Source: Nipponacmea schrenckii (taxonomy: Eukaryota > Mollusca > Gastropoda > Lottiidae). From it: 64,000 nucleotides of DNA. Made by a program: the position numbers and the translations under genes. Of the stretch, positions 23,394-34,845 are shown one piece after another (the stretch's first letter is position 1; each line of letters starts with the position of its first letter). The notes beneath the pieces are model-generated. The model was not told where the DNA came from and did not search any database. It saw only the letters and a program-made list of their open reading frames with translations. Location of the stretch: the NCBI GenBank assembly GCA_030562195.1, contig JAUJPP010000005.1:12148826-12212825 (forward strand), read 5' to 3'.

Positions 23394-26300
23394 CTATTTA
23401 AGATTTTGCCTATTGGACGAGATGTTTGTCAGCCATTCCGCGGCTAGACATGAAAAACCAATGACAATACCAATAGTTATTATATAAAAAGCACTCTGTA
23501 TGTCCAGCAACTGAATGGCCTGGACTTGTGGAACGTTTGAACCTCCGCAAATATCTTTACTCTTCAACCATTTTCTTTCCCACGTTTGTATTACTCCTAT
23601 TTCATTCAGTCTCATCATTCTGAAAATACAAGATGAAGGCTACTCTTTGAATAATCGTAGACTACAATTAACTTCAATAATCGTAGACTACAATTAACTT
23701 CATATTATTCTTAAAATACAAGATGAGGGGAGGCTACTCTTTGAATAACCTTAGACTACAAATAGCTTCATATTATTCTGTAAATACAAGATGAGGGGAG
23801 GGTACTTTTTCACTTAATATTAATCTGAAAATACAAGCGAAGGGGAGATGATTTGAATAATCTCCGACAACAGACATTAACATATTTATTCTAATACATT
23901 TTTTAACAAACCAAACGATAACGTTGTATCCTGTCATGTTAAACATTTTTATGTTTTTTTACTGAAGATTTGAATGAGAAGGAAAGTCACGTGTTGAATA
24001 ATAATAAGACAACCAAAACGTTACATCAACATTGTTTTGTGATAATCGGAAGTTTGAATGAGACAATTGAAGACCACAATTAAGTTACACTATGATGGTC
24101 AAAGTTTATGAATACTTGATTGATTAGCTTGTCTGTCCTTTTCACAATTTGCCATGAAAATACGAGAGTAGGTCATCCCAAAACAATCAAAAAGTCTTCA
24201 ATCAAAAGGCTTGAAAATTCATTCAAGGCAGATAAATAAATATATAAAGATTTACAAGAAAACAAATACTTACTCGTCGAACAAGAGTTTATAGTACGGC
24301 GAATCTTTGGGTAAGGTTATGGCATAATTCATAGGAAGGAAGGACTCCTTCAATATCACCCAATCGCAGTTGTTTTTCAATTGAAAATTTAAACTTATTT
24401 TATCAGCAATCAGGGCATATGACCCAGCGTCAATTTTATCATAGTGGACTCTGATATCGGTATTGAGAACATCCGAGTCAGTTTGATTAAACTCTTTGAT
24501 TCCATCCCAAACTCTTTTGAGTTCACTTCTATTCGACGTCTGAATCATAAAGAAGAATAAATCATACTTTTCTGTATCTTATTGAACTAATGAAATGAAA
24601 TGGAATTTTATATCCAACTGTTGTACACCTTATTGGACTAATACAATGAAATGGAGTTTTATATCCTATGGTTCTGATCCGTATCTAGTGAAATAAAAAA
24701 GAGTTTTATATCTTACCTCTTCGTACCTTATTAGAGAAATATTGTTTTATGTCCTACTACTGTTGTATATATTATTATTGGGCTAATGAAATGAAATACT
24801 GTTATATAATTATCCTACTGTTCTGTATATTATTGGGCTAATGAAATGAAAAAAATGTTTTATACTGCAGATTTCGGAACCTTATTGAATTAATTAATGA
24901 ATTTAAATGTTACATCCAACCTGAATAAGTAGAAAAGTGTCAAGTGTTGGATTTAAAATTTCAGTTCATTCATTAATTCTGTAAGGTTTCGACCTGTTTA
25001 ATATAAAACATTTTTTATAATTTCATTAGTCCAATAATATCATGAAATGAATATTATGGTAATCGTCAATGTGACGTAATTTGGGAATTCCAGGAACTAC
25101 AGATGCGAAATAATCATGGTGTGAAAACCTACCTCCAGGAAGGTCTCCCAAATTGTAGAGCCTACAGTTCCCCAATAATAATCGCTCTGTCTACCAAGTT
25201 CATTCAGAGACGAAAACGGTTGTTGTTCTTTAGTAACAGTTAAAAAAGCTATTAAATTTCCACTGTAAGCAGCAACCAAAATGATGGAAAACAACCACCA
25301 GAAAGCCACGGCACATCTTCCGCTTGCTGACGTGGGCTGGTTTGAGCAACCTGCAAATTTGAAAGTAGTGAAGTAATATTGAAAAACCGAGTTTGAAACT
25401 TTAAGATGTTGGTACATTCTAGTGGTCTATGTGAGAATCACCTACACTATCTGGTTAGTGAGTACTGTGGAAACCATAGATTGGAAAAAGATTTCTATGA
25501 TCAGAAAATGAATTTTGCCCAAGGAGAACACAATTTAGGGTTCATGTGTCGACTGAGTGAAGAAGTAATGAGGAAAGGTGACTCATGCAAAATCCATATT
25601 CACACGCCAAGAGGCTACCACGACCATGATTGTTTTTGACGTAACCACAAGCAAACCATGTCGCACTAAATGAATGTGTCCTCAAAAGCAAAACTCAAAT
25701 TACCTTGTGCCAGTAAAGCTCCGTACATGTAAAGAAACATGTCACTAAATTTGGGAATCTGGTTGGTCTTGTAGAAAGGATTTTGTACCTCAATGGTGTA
25801 AAGCAACAATAGTAGCAATATAAACGATATAAAGATGCAGAGAAAAACTTCCCATTTAAATGGGGCCAATAACTTCTTCCATTTGCTCAGGTTAGGGTCT
25901 GGTAGTTTATATCCGACTCCGGAATAGTCGTAATGGAATGGAAAGGAGAAATCCACAACTGTATTTCGCTGTGAGGAGATGGCCAATGGGCTCACAGACA
26001 TATCAGCTTTCTGAAATATAAAGATGTAAGATCATCTCCGTATTCTTTTTTGGATTAATGATATGCAATGGAATGCACCCTAGGTTCAAGGCTTTCTGGG
26101 CCAACTATAATACGCTTGCTGAAGTTAATTAATTCGTAAACGGCTTAAAAAGAAATCTTACATGTTCTGCCAATTCTTTAATGATACCAGTCCAACTACC
26201 GTTAACCAAATGACCCCACATATCGTCTTCCGGTTCAACCAGGATGTAACTAAAATTTACAGACGATGACTGAACAGTTTAAATGAACAAAAATGAGTAT

Positions 26301-29300
26301 CCAAGTGGTATCTACGGGAAAAAGATAGTATAAAAGAGAGTAAGAGAAAAAATCTGTAAACGTCAGGGGACGCTCAGTGGTTTCAGAAGGGTATTGTATA
26401 GGAAAATTAAAATAACTCTTCGAATTATAAATATATTGAATCGGGCCCAATTTTCACAAATATCTTTCATAGATTATCATATTGTTTTTAAAGGTTTTTT
26501 TGTCAACCATAAACTCATTTTACGTTTACTGGCTAAAACAATATTAAATTCGTTATGGGGGAAGTTTACAAGGAAACCTCAGATGTGTATTGTATATTAT
26601 ATAATTAACTGTAATTCCTATTTGTCTTAGCGAATTAGTATAGAGTAATGAGTTTAAATTATCAATTTGTCACAGACAACGATTAAAAGAAACGAACTAA
26701 CGAAACTTCCGTGAAGAAAGGATATAACGTGTTTAATTTCGTGCGGCACGATACATTCACAAAAAAAAATTGTCGCCTTCGTTGCATTTATTTGCATGCT
26801 TTGAGGACAGATTGTATTGCAGACCTATAGCTAAGATTCGTAATGTTTCAAAAATGATTCCATTGCGATATTAATAGACTACTTACCTAAAGTTCATGGA
26901 CGTGGAAATCTCATTGAGTAAATCAATGGACAGACCAGTGAAGTGAGTTTTGTTATTTCTGATCTCTTTGTTAATAAATGGGAACCACTGCATAACAAAA
27001 TTACAAAATATAAACATATTGAAATGCGAAAAGTTCCACCTTACGCTCCAAAGACAGAACGTCATTTTCTATGATGAACGTTTCTTCAGTTAGCAAAGCA
27101 TTGTGGATAGATTTTTATTCTACTGAGAGACATGGTATACTAACCGATACTCATTTGTGGTATAGACTCGAAGTTATGGTGTTGAACTGAACAAACAGTG
27201 CCAGCAAGAGGCAAGACAAAAACTGACCAAACTTTTTAACCAAAAACATAACTACTGACAGTTCTGTAGATTAAATACTCCGTTTTGATAGAAACTTTCA
27301 CTTGCCTCTTTAACTAGGACACGGAACGTCTTGTTGTTGAGCCCATAGTTAATGTTTGGAAAAAAATTATTTTCTCCTGTGATGCTCGAATTGCCAGACG
27401 CTTGAGCCACTAGGTTGAATTCGCGACCTCTAGGTTTCCACAATAATGTATGAATCTCGGCTAATACACAACCAGCATCGGCGGCTAATCCCTAAATTAG
27501 TAAGCATAGACAATTCTTTTATCTAATGGAAACATAATTGCACTCTTCATAGTATGTAGGCATTGAAGAGAGTATGGAATGCATAGATTTGAGCTTCACA
27601 AACAATGCCAGTGGAATAGATGGAGAATTGTACATAGCATGGATCGAGGACAGATGCAGATATTGTCAACTAGCGGAGCTGTAGAAATAGATGAGGCATT
27701 GCAGACAGTGGAATAGATGAAGCATTGGACATAGCACCGAACGAGGACAGATTCAGTAGCTGTTATTGAAGTAGCAGAGCTTTAGAAATAGATGAAGCAT
27801 TGTAGACAGTGAAATAGATGTAGCATTATACATAGCATGGAGGGAGGATATATCCAGATACTGTCATTGAAGTAGCAGAGCTGTGGATATAGGTGAGGCA
27901 TTGCAGAGAGTTGAATAGATGTAGCATTGTACATAGCATGGAAGGAGGATAGATCATATACTGTTATTGAAGTAGCAGAAATGTAGATATAGATGAGGCA
28001 TTGTAAAGAGTAAAGTCGATATGAACAAATAGAAGAGGGTAGATCAGATAATTTAAAGCAAACCAACCCTTATAAACCTATCCTTGATTTCTGCATCAGA
28101 ATCTTCAGAGAAAAGAGTCTCATTGGTTGACTGAATGGTGTCTGTGATTTCCCCCAATATACTCTGAAAAACAAATAACATGTTTCAGGACCCAATAAGG
28201 TACAGGGAATGATTCAAGATACATAACAGATAAAATACAGGATAATTACTAAGCCATCCAAGCTGTTATAGGAGCTGTTATACGTTATCTGATTTCATTA
28301 TTTCTATTAGATATAGAACAGTAGGATATAGAACTCTATTTCATTTTTTTAGTTCAATAAGGTACAGAACAGTAGGATATAAAACTATTTCATTTTATTA
28401 GTTCAATAAGGTACTGAACAGTAGGAAATAAAACTCTACTTTATTTCATTAGTTCAATAAGGTACAGAACAGAACAGTAGGATATCAAACTCTATTTCAT
28501 TGCATTAGTTCAATAAGGTACTGAACAGTAGGAAATAAAACTCTACTTTATTTCATTAGTTCAATAAGGTACAGAACAGAACAGTAGGATATAAAACTCT
28601 ATTTCATTGCATTAGTTCAATAAGGTACAGGACAGAACAGTAGGATATAGAACTCTATTTCATTGCATTAGTTCAATAAGGTACTGAACAGTAGGATATG
28701 AAACTCTATTTCATTTCATTAGTTCAATAAGGTACTGAACAGTAAGATATAAAACTCTATTTCATTTCATTAGTTCAATAAGGTACTGAACAGTAGGATA
28801 TAAAACTCTATTTCATTTCATTAGTTCAATAAGGTACTGAACAGTAGGATATAAAACTCTATTTCATTTCATTAGTTCAATAAGGTACTGAACAGTAGGA
28901 TATAAAACTCTATTTCATTTCATTAGTTCAATAAGGTACTGAACAGTAGGATATAAAACTCTATTTCATTGCATTAGTTCAATAAGGTACAGGACAGAAG
29001 GAAATACAAATTCTATTTTATTTCATCAATTCAATAAGATACAGGACAGTAGGATATAAAACTACCAAAAAAGAAACAGAAAGGTATTCAGAAAAATAGC
29101 TCACACCTACCTGTGTTATTGTAGTTACGTCTGTGGGCTGTTTGTGAAGTTTCATCTGAACCACGGCTACATTATCCAACAGTAGGTCTGTAAACTCAGT
29201 CATCTTTAAATCTTCATCATTATCAACTATCAGCCATTTTGACAGTTGGCGAATGGCGGTCTTTTTGTTCATTAACGAATCGAATTCGTTAGCCTGAAAC

Positions 29301-31879
29301 AATACAGAGAAGGCCTTTTTTGACATTTATTATTGAATTCGCAAGCATATTTTGACAGTTCGTAAAACAAAGTGTAAATTTCAACCTATTGGAACATTAC
29401 GTCAATTGAAAAACGCATACTTACCAAATTCAGTACTTTATTTGTGCATACTTTGAACAAAATACGAAGTAATTTCTGTTCTTATCGTCAAGGATAGAAT
29501 ACGTTTTTCTTACGAACCACAACAAATCGTCGACAGTGTCTACATTGAGTGAGATGATCTGGAACCCTTTCATGAACATTGTTTCTGCTAACTCTGTAAT
29601 TGGTGCTTCTGGAATTACAAGAACATAGATTAAAAGGTCAAAAGCCCGATAGGTCAAAAAGACATTGGCCAAAGGTCACAGGTCAACAGGGTTCTAGTGT
29701 ATAGCATACTTGCATTATTCTTGGTGTTGCTCAAACACAATGAGCTTGAGTTTTTAATGGACCAAGTAAATCTAAGCCTACTTCTGTTTTTGTTCTTTTA
29801 ACAAATTAGATTTCTAATGTCCATTCTGACACGCGCTCTCGTCTGGTGCAAAAAAAAAAAACCTATTCGCGAATCTTCAACTAACTTCAAAAGCATTACT
29901 GATAGTCAGGTTCTTTCAACTGCGAACCTTATAAATGAAGACCTTACCTGTAGAGTTATCATGAACAAGCACAGTCGGATAACTGTCAAAATATTCCAAA
30001 ATAGACCACAGAATTTCCACCACATGATACTGGGTTGGTTTCGTATCAAGATTGGTCGTATACGTAAGTCTACACACTTTCTGGTTATCGGATCGTACTG
30101 AAGCGGGTCTGTAACAGTAGATCTCATGCCTCGGAGACAGGACACGTTTCATGTAGTCGGTTTCACACCCCTGGTCATACAGCAAGACTACATCAAAATT
30201 ATTTGTATTTATCCTTTCTAAAGCTGAAACATATATATTGAGGCTTAGTAGACTACATGCCTCACCCACGTTATATAAGCCCGTGCCGCCTCAACTCTCC
30301 CTTTAGGGAGCCAGAAAATAACGTGAAAACATGGGTAACAGTAACATGAATTGTACATAAATGATTGTGGAGATAGATATATGATTTTATTTGTTATAGG
30401 TTCCCATCAATGAAAATTCCAACAGATTTTAAAGCACAAAATATCATGACAAAAAGAAAAACTGTTTAACCGGAATTCAATATAAGTCCAAAGGGTATGA
30501 ACGATGTAACTGCAGGAAAAAATCGAGAGTTTTCTTATTTGAGAAAACCACTTTCATGTTATAAATGAGACAAACGGAAATGTTGACATGACGTTAGTTT
30601 TTATTTTTTTCGGAAACTTCGCATGAGTATTGTAACCAAGAATTTTTCTTTCAACCAAACCATAACCAATTCAGCCAAAATTTGAAACTCTGAATGGTTT
30701 ACTTACCTCTATTCAGTGTAGGGTAATAATCATATTTATTTAGTACCATTGTATCTATTGTTATCAATATTTCTGTTTCGTTTTGTTTCACTAATGCTTG
30801 ATCGCTCCGAGTCATTTCTTTATTCTCAACATTTGATGGCGTCATATATAACAGACCTGTATCAAAGATATTAATTGGAATTCTTATTCTTTCGTCCAAT
30901 TTTGCGGAATGGGTCTAGTCGTTGGGATGGGACAATAAACCGAGGCCTTGTGTGCTATAGGCTACAGGCTGTGCACGGTGTGTCCACAACAGTTGGAAAT
31001 CATAAAAAATTCTCTCATTGCACACTGGATGGCGTTGCTCGTCTTCATTAGCCCATTAGGTGTAGGCGTTCATTTCGATCCTTCCTTTTTGTCGATAACA
31101 ATAATACGTGTAGCTAATAAAACTAACTACATACATTGTAACTACAAGGACTAGTTGATTTGTAAGCAAGAAAAAGTTCGTCTTGACTTTTTATCACTGG
31201 AAGAAGGGATTAGTCCCGAGACGTAGCTACTTTTTACACTAATTTGTATCAGCTTTTTACCTCCCTATTGTATATTATCGTATGGTTTATTTGATAATAC
31301 CCTAAATATACTAAATATCGTAATATAACACCATCTTAAATATACTTACCATTGTAATAATATACTTACCATCGTAATATAACACTATCTTAAATATACT
31401 TACCATTGTAATAATATACTTACCATCGTAATATAACACCATCTTAAATATACTTACCATTGTAATAATATACTTACCTTTGTAATATAACACCATCTTA
31501 AAAATACTTACCATTGTAATAATATACTTACCATCGTAATATAACACCATCTTAAATATACTTACCATTGTAATAATATACTTACCTTCGTAATATAACA
31601 CCATCTTAAAAATACTTACCATTGTAATAATATACTTACCATCGTAATATAACACCGTCTTAAATATACTTACCATTGTAATATAACATCTTAAATATAC
31701 TTATCATCATATTATATACATGTACTTACCATTGTAATATGACAGAATCTTAAATATACTTACCATTGTTAAATGACAATATCTTAAATATACTTACCAT
31801 TGTAATAATATACTTACCATCGTAATATAACACCTTAAATCTACTTACCAACTGAAAACCCTCGTATTCCAACTGTAAC
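23394..31879 (-). CDS. Ionotropic glutamate receptor subunit (5' end incomplete)
   Basis: Ligand-gated cation channel subunit of the plasma membrane. Exons, 5' to 3': 31879-31849 (tentative), 30856-30707, 30223-29948, 29608-29425, 29293-29111, 28163-28068, 27491-27256, 26987-26887, 26249-26162, 26010-25704, 25350-25133, 24539-24274, 23619-23394. Exons to 29,111 make the amino-terminal domain. LBD S1 follows (FTGLSIDLL, WGHLVNGSWTGIIKEL, SPLAISSQR with the glutamate-carboxylate Arg, VVDFSFPF). Then M1, pore loop (MYGALLAQG), M3 (AYSGNLIAFLTV), S2 (GTVGST, GSYALIAD, CDW, KDSP) and M4 (AFYIITIGIVIGF). M3 differs from the classical SYTANLAAF. Exon 29608-29425 needs one extra base to stay in frame, and the 27256/26987 junction has unmatched phases. 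The signal-peptide exon was not found. Probably an invertebrate kainate/delta-related branch. Confidence 0.92.
23617..23875. repeat. Diverged tandem repeat abutting the last receptor exon
   Basis: Three to four units of roughly 60-90 bp with TCTGAAAATACAAGATGA, CTACTCTTTGAATAA and AGACTACAATTAACTTCA. The first unit contains the 3' splice site of the last receptor exon (minus strand GTATTTTCAG), and later units carry altered copies of it near 23,706, 23,776 and 23,829. Confidence 0.7.
24555..24915 (+). repeat. 51-bp minisatellite family, array 2 (receptor intron)
   Basis: Five to seven diverged units with AATGAAATGAAA and GTTTTATATCC in the intron between exons 25350-25133 and 24539-24274. 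The right end forms one arm of a long inverted repeat. Confidence 0.8.
24831..25037. repeat. Imperfect inverted repeat, arms about 90 bp, loop about 25 bp
   Basis: Left arm 24,831-24,920 (TATTGGGCTAATGAAATGAA ... TACATCCAAC) pairs with right arm 24,946-25,037 (GTTGGATTT ... CATTAGTCCAATAA). Arms share ATGTTTTATA, GAAACCTTA/GGAACCTTA and AATTAATGAAT with mismatches and small gaps. It sits inside a receptor intron. Confidence 0.75.
27545..28062. repeat. Tandem repeat of about 98 bp (about 5 copies), receptor intron
   Basis: Units contain GCATTGTACATAGCATGGA, GAGGATAGAT, GTTATTGAAGTAGCAGAGC and AGATATAGATGAGGCATTG. The array fills the intron between exons 28163-28068 and 27491-27256. The minus-strand frame at 28,066-27,782 is a by-product of the repeat. 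Confidence 0.85.
28300..29075 (-). repeat. 51-bp minisatellite family, array 3 (inverted, about 15 copies)
   Basis: Units with AGGATATAAAACTCTATTTC, ATTTCATTAGTTCAATAAGG and TACTGAACAGT fill the receptor intron between exons 29293-29111 and 28163-28068. The central units (28,690-28,970) are almost identical, which points to recent expansion. Confidence 0.93.
29425..29608 (-). CDS. Receptor exon with apparent single-base deletion
   Basis: This amino-terminal-domain exon enters in the phase left by the previous exon and reads EAPITELAETMFMKGFQIIS to RNYFVFCSK, then meets a TGA just before the donor. The frame that joins correctly to the next exon (KVLNL then ANEFDSL) is reached only if one base is missing in or near TTTTGTTCAAAG. 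Length is 184; 185 would fit both neighbours. Confidence 0.75.
30930..31090. repeat. SINE-like dispersed repeat copy
   Basis: GGCTGTGCACGGTGTGTCC near 30,968, CATTGCACACTGGATGGCGT near 31,017 and CGTCTTCATTAGCCCATTAG near 31,042 match the modules at 9,490-9,712. It lies between the tentative first recognised exon and exon 30856-30707 of the receptor gene. Confidence 0.6.
31306..31845 (-). repeat. 54-bp minisatellite made of splice-donor-like motifs
   Basis: About ten units of 54 bp, each with two copies of ATACTTACC on the plus strand, that is GGTAAGTAT on the strand of the receptor transcript. I count 17 copies of CTTACC inside the array and one more at 31,844-31,849, which would be the donor of the tentative exon 31879-31849. 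Because 54 is divisible by three, the minus frame 31,676-31,311 stays open with an 18-residue period and is not a gene. Confidence 0.92.
31849..31879 (-). CDS. Tentative 31-nt receptor microexon
   Basis: Flanked by TTTTTATTGATGCAG upstream and GTAAGTAG downstream on the minus strand. It would encode VTVGIRGFSV plus one base, and its phase fits the acceptor at 30,856, giving a junction that reads into GLLYMTPSN, a plausible first strand of the amino-terminal domain. Found only by splice signals and phase, so still tentative. Confidence 0.45.
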
Positions 31880-33100
31880 CTGCATCAATAAAAAGAATCG
31901 AGCCCACATTGTTCAGTTATTAACCAAATAGTTTTACCACACAAAAACTAATGTGTTAACAACTAGACCTTGGAAAAAATCTTCCTTTTTATATACCTAA
32001 TCTACAGGATCTTGGTTGTTTTATTAAAAGGAGCCTTCCACGAACAAACTTTGATAAAATATTATAATATGGACTATTACGCATCGATCTCATCTATGCT
32101 TTAATCTTCCAAAAGGGTACCCATTGCTGTTAAATGGTTCTCTTGTGGAATACTTGTATTTTTATGAAATCTTGTAAAACTTTACAGAGTGTGACTGACA
32201 ACGTGTACAATGCTATCTCTCCATCTTGTACATTAAATGCTTTAGTTAATAATAACAGCACTATATATGAGGCACTACCGAATACAGAAAAAGACTGATC
32301 CAATGATATGACTGACGAGGTAACCATACCCAAAATGTGCATTAGATGCGTGGTTATCTGTTGCATCGCGTACATCAGACAGTTATAAAAAACATCAGCC
32401 AATAAAAATAGGAGATTTGAGCAATCCAGCAATCTGAGTAGAGTGAATCAACGGAAATTAAAGAAGAAATAATTAGGAACTATCTGTCAATCCATCTATT
32501 TGTAGTTTTTTAAAGTCGGAAAATGAAAAGATTGTGCACATTATGGTGCAAGTTAAAGTGCGTATGTTCCATAGTTTCAAATCAGGGCAGCCATGTAAAC
32601 CGTATCTCATAGTATTCCGTACATGATGCTGGACATAGCATAAAATGGCATGATGGGAAATGGCCTTATACGTCGTATAATGCTATCCAAGATTGAGGCA
32701 ACGACATGTAGTATGTATTAGGAAAAGGTTCTGGGTTTCACATTTCTGATTTCCACAAGCTCCACATGTTATTTCTTATCAAATCCTACCAGGTCGCTTA
32801 TTGGACCTCGTCCCATTCGAGGTAAGGGAAATAACTCGTATCTGACGCGAGCAAATCGTCTTTTATTATTGCATAGTGTGAGTTTAAAATGGAATTGCAG
32901 AAAAAGTAACGATCTGGGAAGCTGATTGCAGTGATCAGACAAGTCTAGTTAATTTAATCGGAGAGTTCCTTAAAGGGACTGTCATTTCTCTAAATATGTG
33001 AGGAAATTTCGGTAGTTTGGTGTTGTTTTATTATCATTTTGAATGATTTTACATTCAAAGAGCACATACTTTAGAGTGTTGTTATTTTCTGTACCTTTGA
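31880..33100. other. Expected 5' region of the receptor gene; no exon recognised
   Basis: A signal-peptide exon should lie here or further upstream. The minus frame 32,432-32,130 is hydrophobic but has no matching donor and shows no family motif. I could not place a start codon or promoter. Confidence 0.35.
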
Positions 33101-33104
33101 AGCC

Positions 33105-33895
33105 AATGGAAAGAAATAAAGTTTTATATTCTACTGTTCTGTACCTTATTGAACTAATGAAATGAAATAGAGTTTTATATCCTACTGTTCTGTACCTTAT
33201 TGAACTAATGAAATGAAATAAAGTTTTATATTCTACTGTTCTGTACCTTATTGGACTAATGAAATACAATAGAGTTTTATATTCTACTGTTCGGCACCTT
33301 ATTGAGGTAATGAAATGAAATAGAGTTTTATTTCCTACTGTTCTGTACCTTATTAGACTAATGTAATGAAATGGCTTTTTACATCCAACTTCTGTATCTT
33401 ATTGGACTAGTGAAATGAAATGTAGTTTTATATCCTACTGTTCTGTATCTTATTGGACTAGTGAAATGAAAAGTAGTTTTATATATCCTACTATTCTTTA
33501 TCTTATTGGACTGATGAAATGAAATGTAGTTTTATATCCTACTGTTCTGTATCTTATCGGACTAGTGAAATGAAATGTAGTTTTATATCCTACTGTTCTG
33601 TATCTTATTGGACTGATGAAATGAAATGTTTTATATCCTACTGGTCTGTATCGTATGGGACTAATAATGTAGTCTAGTTTTATATCCTACTGTTCTGTAT
33701 CTTATTGAACTGACGAAATGAAATGTAGTTTTATATCCTACTGTTCTGTATCGTATTGGACTAATGGAATAAAATCTTGTTTTATATTATAATGTTCTGT
33801 ATCTTATTGGACTAGTGAAATGAAATCTAGTTTTATACCCAACTGTTCTGTATCTTATTTAACTAATGACACAAACTGAGTTTTATATCCAACTA
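33105..33895 (+). repeat. 51-bp minisatellite family, array 4 (about 15 copies)
   Basis: Units with TTATTGGACTAATGAAATGA and GTTTTATATCCTACTGTTCT. Most copies differ by one to five bases. Located between the receptor gene and the type II membrane protein gene. Confidence 0.93.
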
Positions 33896-34845
33896 TTTTG
33901 TATGTTACGAGGTCCTGCACCTACAGGGGCTTGAAAACTTCAGTAGAATCTCTTCCAGAGCGAATTAGCTGTGCCTATTTGACCTACAATTATAATACAT
34001 GTATGTATAATGAAATGATAATGAAAGTAGTGCAGGACTGTGATGGAGACAATAAAAACGAACATGGTCATGCAGTGTGTAACGGGAAAATACCAAAATA
34101 ACGATGTATAATCTTTATTAAAGAATTTTCTAAATTATTCCAGCTTTCACCATTTTTCTAATATATTTATATCAAATATTACAACTAAAAAAGATTGTTT
34201 CTAAAACGTCCATGTAAAGTCTAGGCCGACGCTACGTTCATATTCATAAGAAATGCATTACATCAAACCGTTTGCCTTACTCCCTTTTTAAACAATTTTC
34301 ATAACTTAGATTTACAGAACAATTCACGTAACAACAAACAATAAGTTATTTTTTTTTCTTTGACTAGGGATTACGAGTTCAAATTTGAGTAGATTTAAAA
34401 AAAACGATATAAAATATGGCCCAATATTTTAAGCGTAACGTGTTGTTAACGCAAAGAACGTCATGTCCATGGAGCACAAATGCAGAGAACGTCACAGGCA
34501 CTTCCTACGGAGCATAAACACCAGACACGAAAGTGACGTCTTAATCACTATCGAGCATTATCAACGTAAGAGAGTCACAAACACGTAACATCACCAATGT
34601 AAAAGGCGTCACAAACACGTAACATCACCAATGTAAAAGGCGTCACAAACACGAAGCATCACCAACGTGTAAGGCGTCACAATCAGAGTAAATTATGAAG
34701 TTAAAAAAACATCACAAACACAAAAGACTACTGTCATACGCCAGAAAATATTTGATGATGCGTCTGGTTGAAAGTGGCTTCGCTGAAATATGTCCGTTCG
34801 TAAATACCGTATGTCCAAACCACCGTCAGCATACACTTAGACAGC
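33896..34845. other. Intergenic, with short CACAAACACG repeat
   Basis: No gene recognised. At 34,560-34,680 the phrase GGCGTCACAAACACG recurs two to three times with spacing of about 35 bp (ACATCACCAATGTAAAAGGC). This region contains the 3' flank of the minus-strand gene ending at 34,846. Confidence 0.4.

Noticed and set aside
27782..28066. 94-codon minus-strand frame rich in Tyr, Ser and Cys
   Set aside because: Lies in a 98-bp intronic tandem array of the receptor gene.
31311..31676. 121-codon minus-strand frame with 18-residue repeats
   Set aside because: Translation of a 54-bp minisatellite; period divisible by three keeps it open.
32130..32432. Hydrophobic 100-codon minus frame as receptor signal-peptide exon
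   Set aside because: No donor in a fitting phase follows it and the sequence does not resemble a signal peptide followed by a receptor N-terminus.
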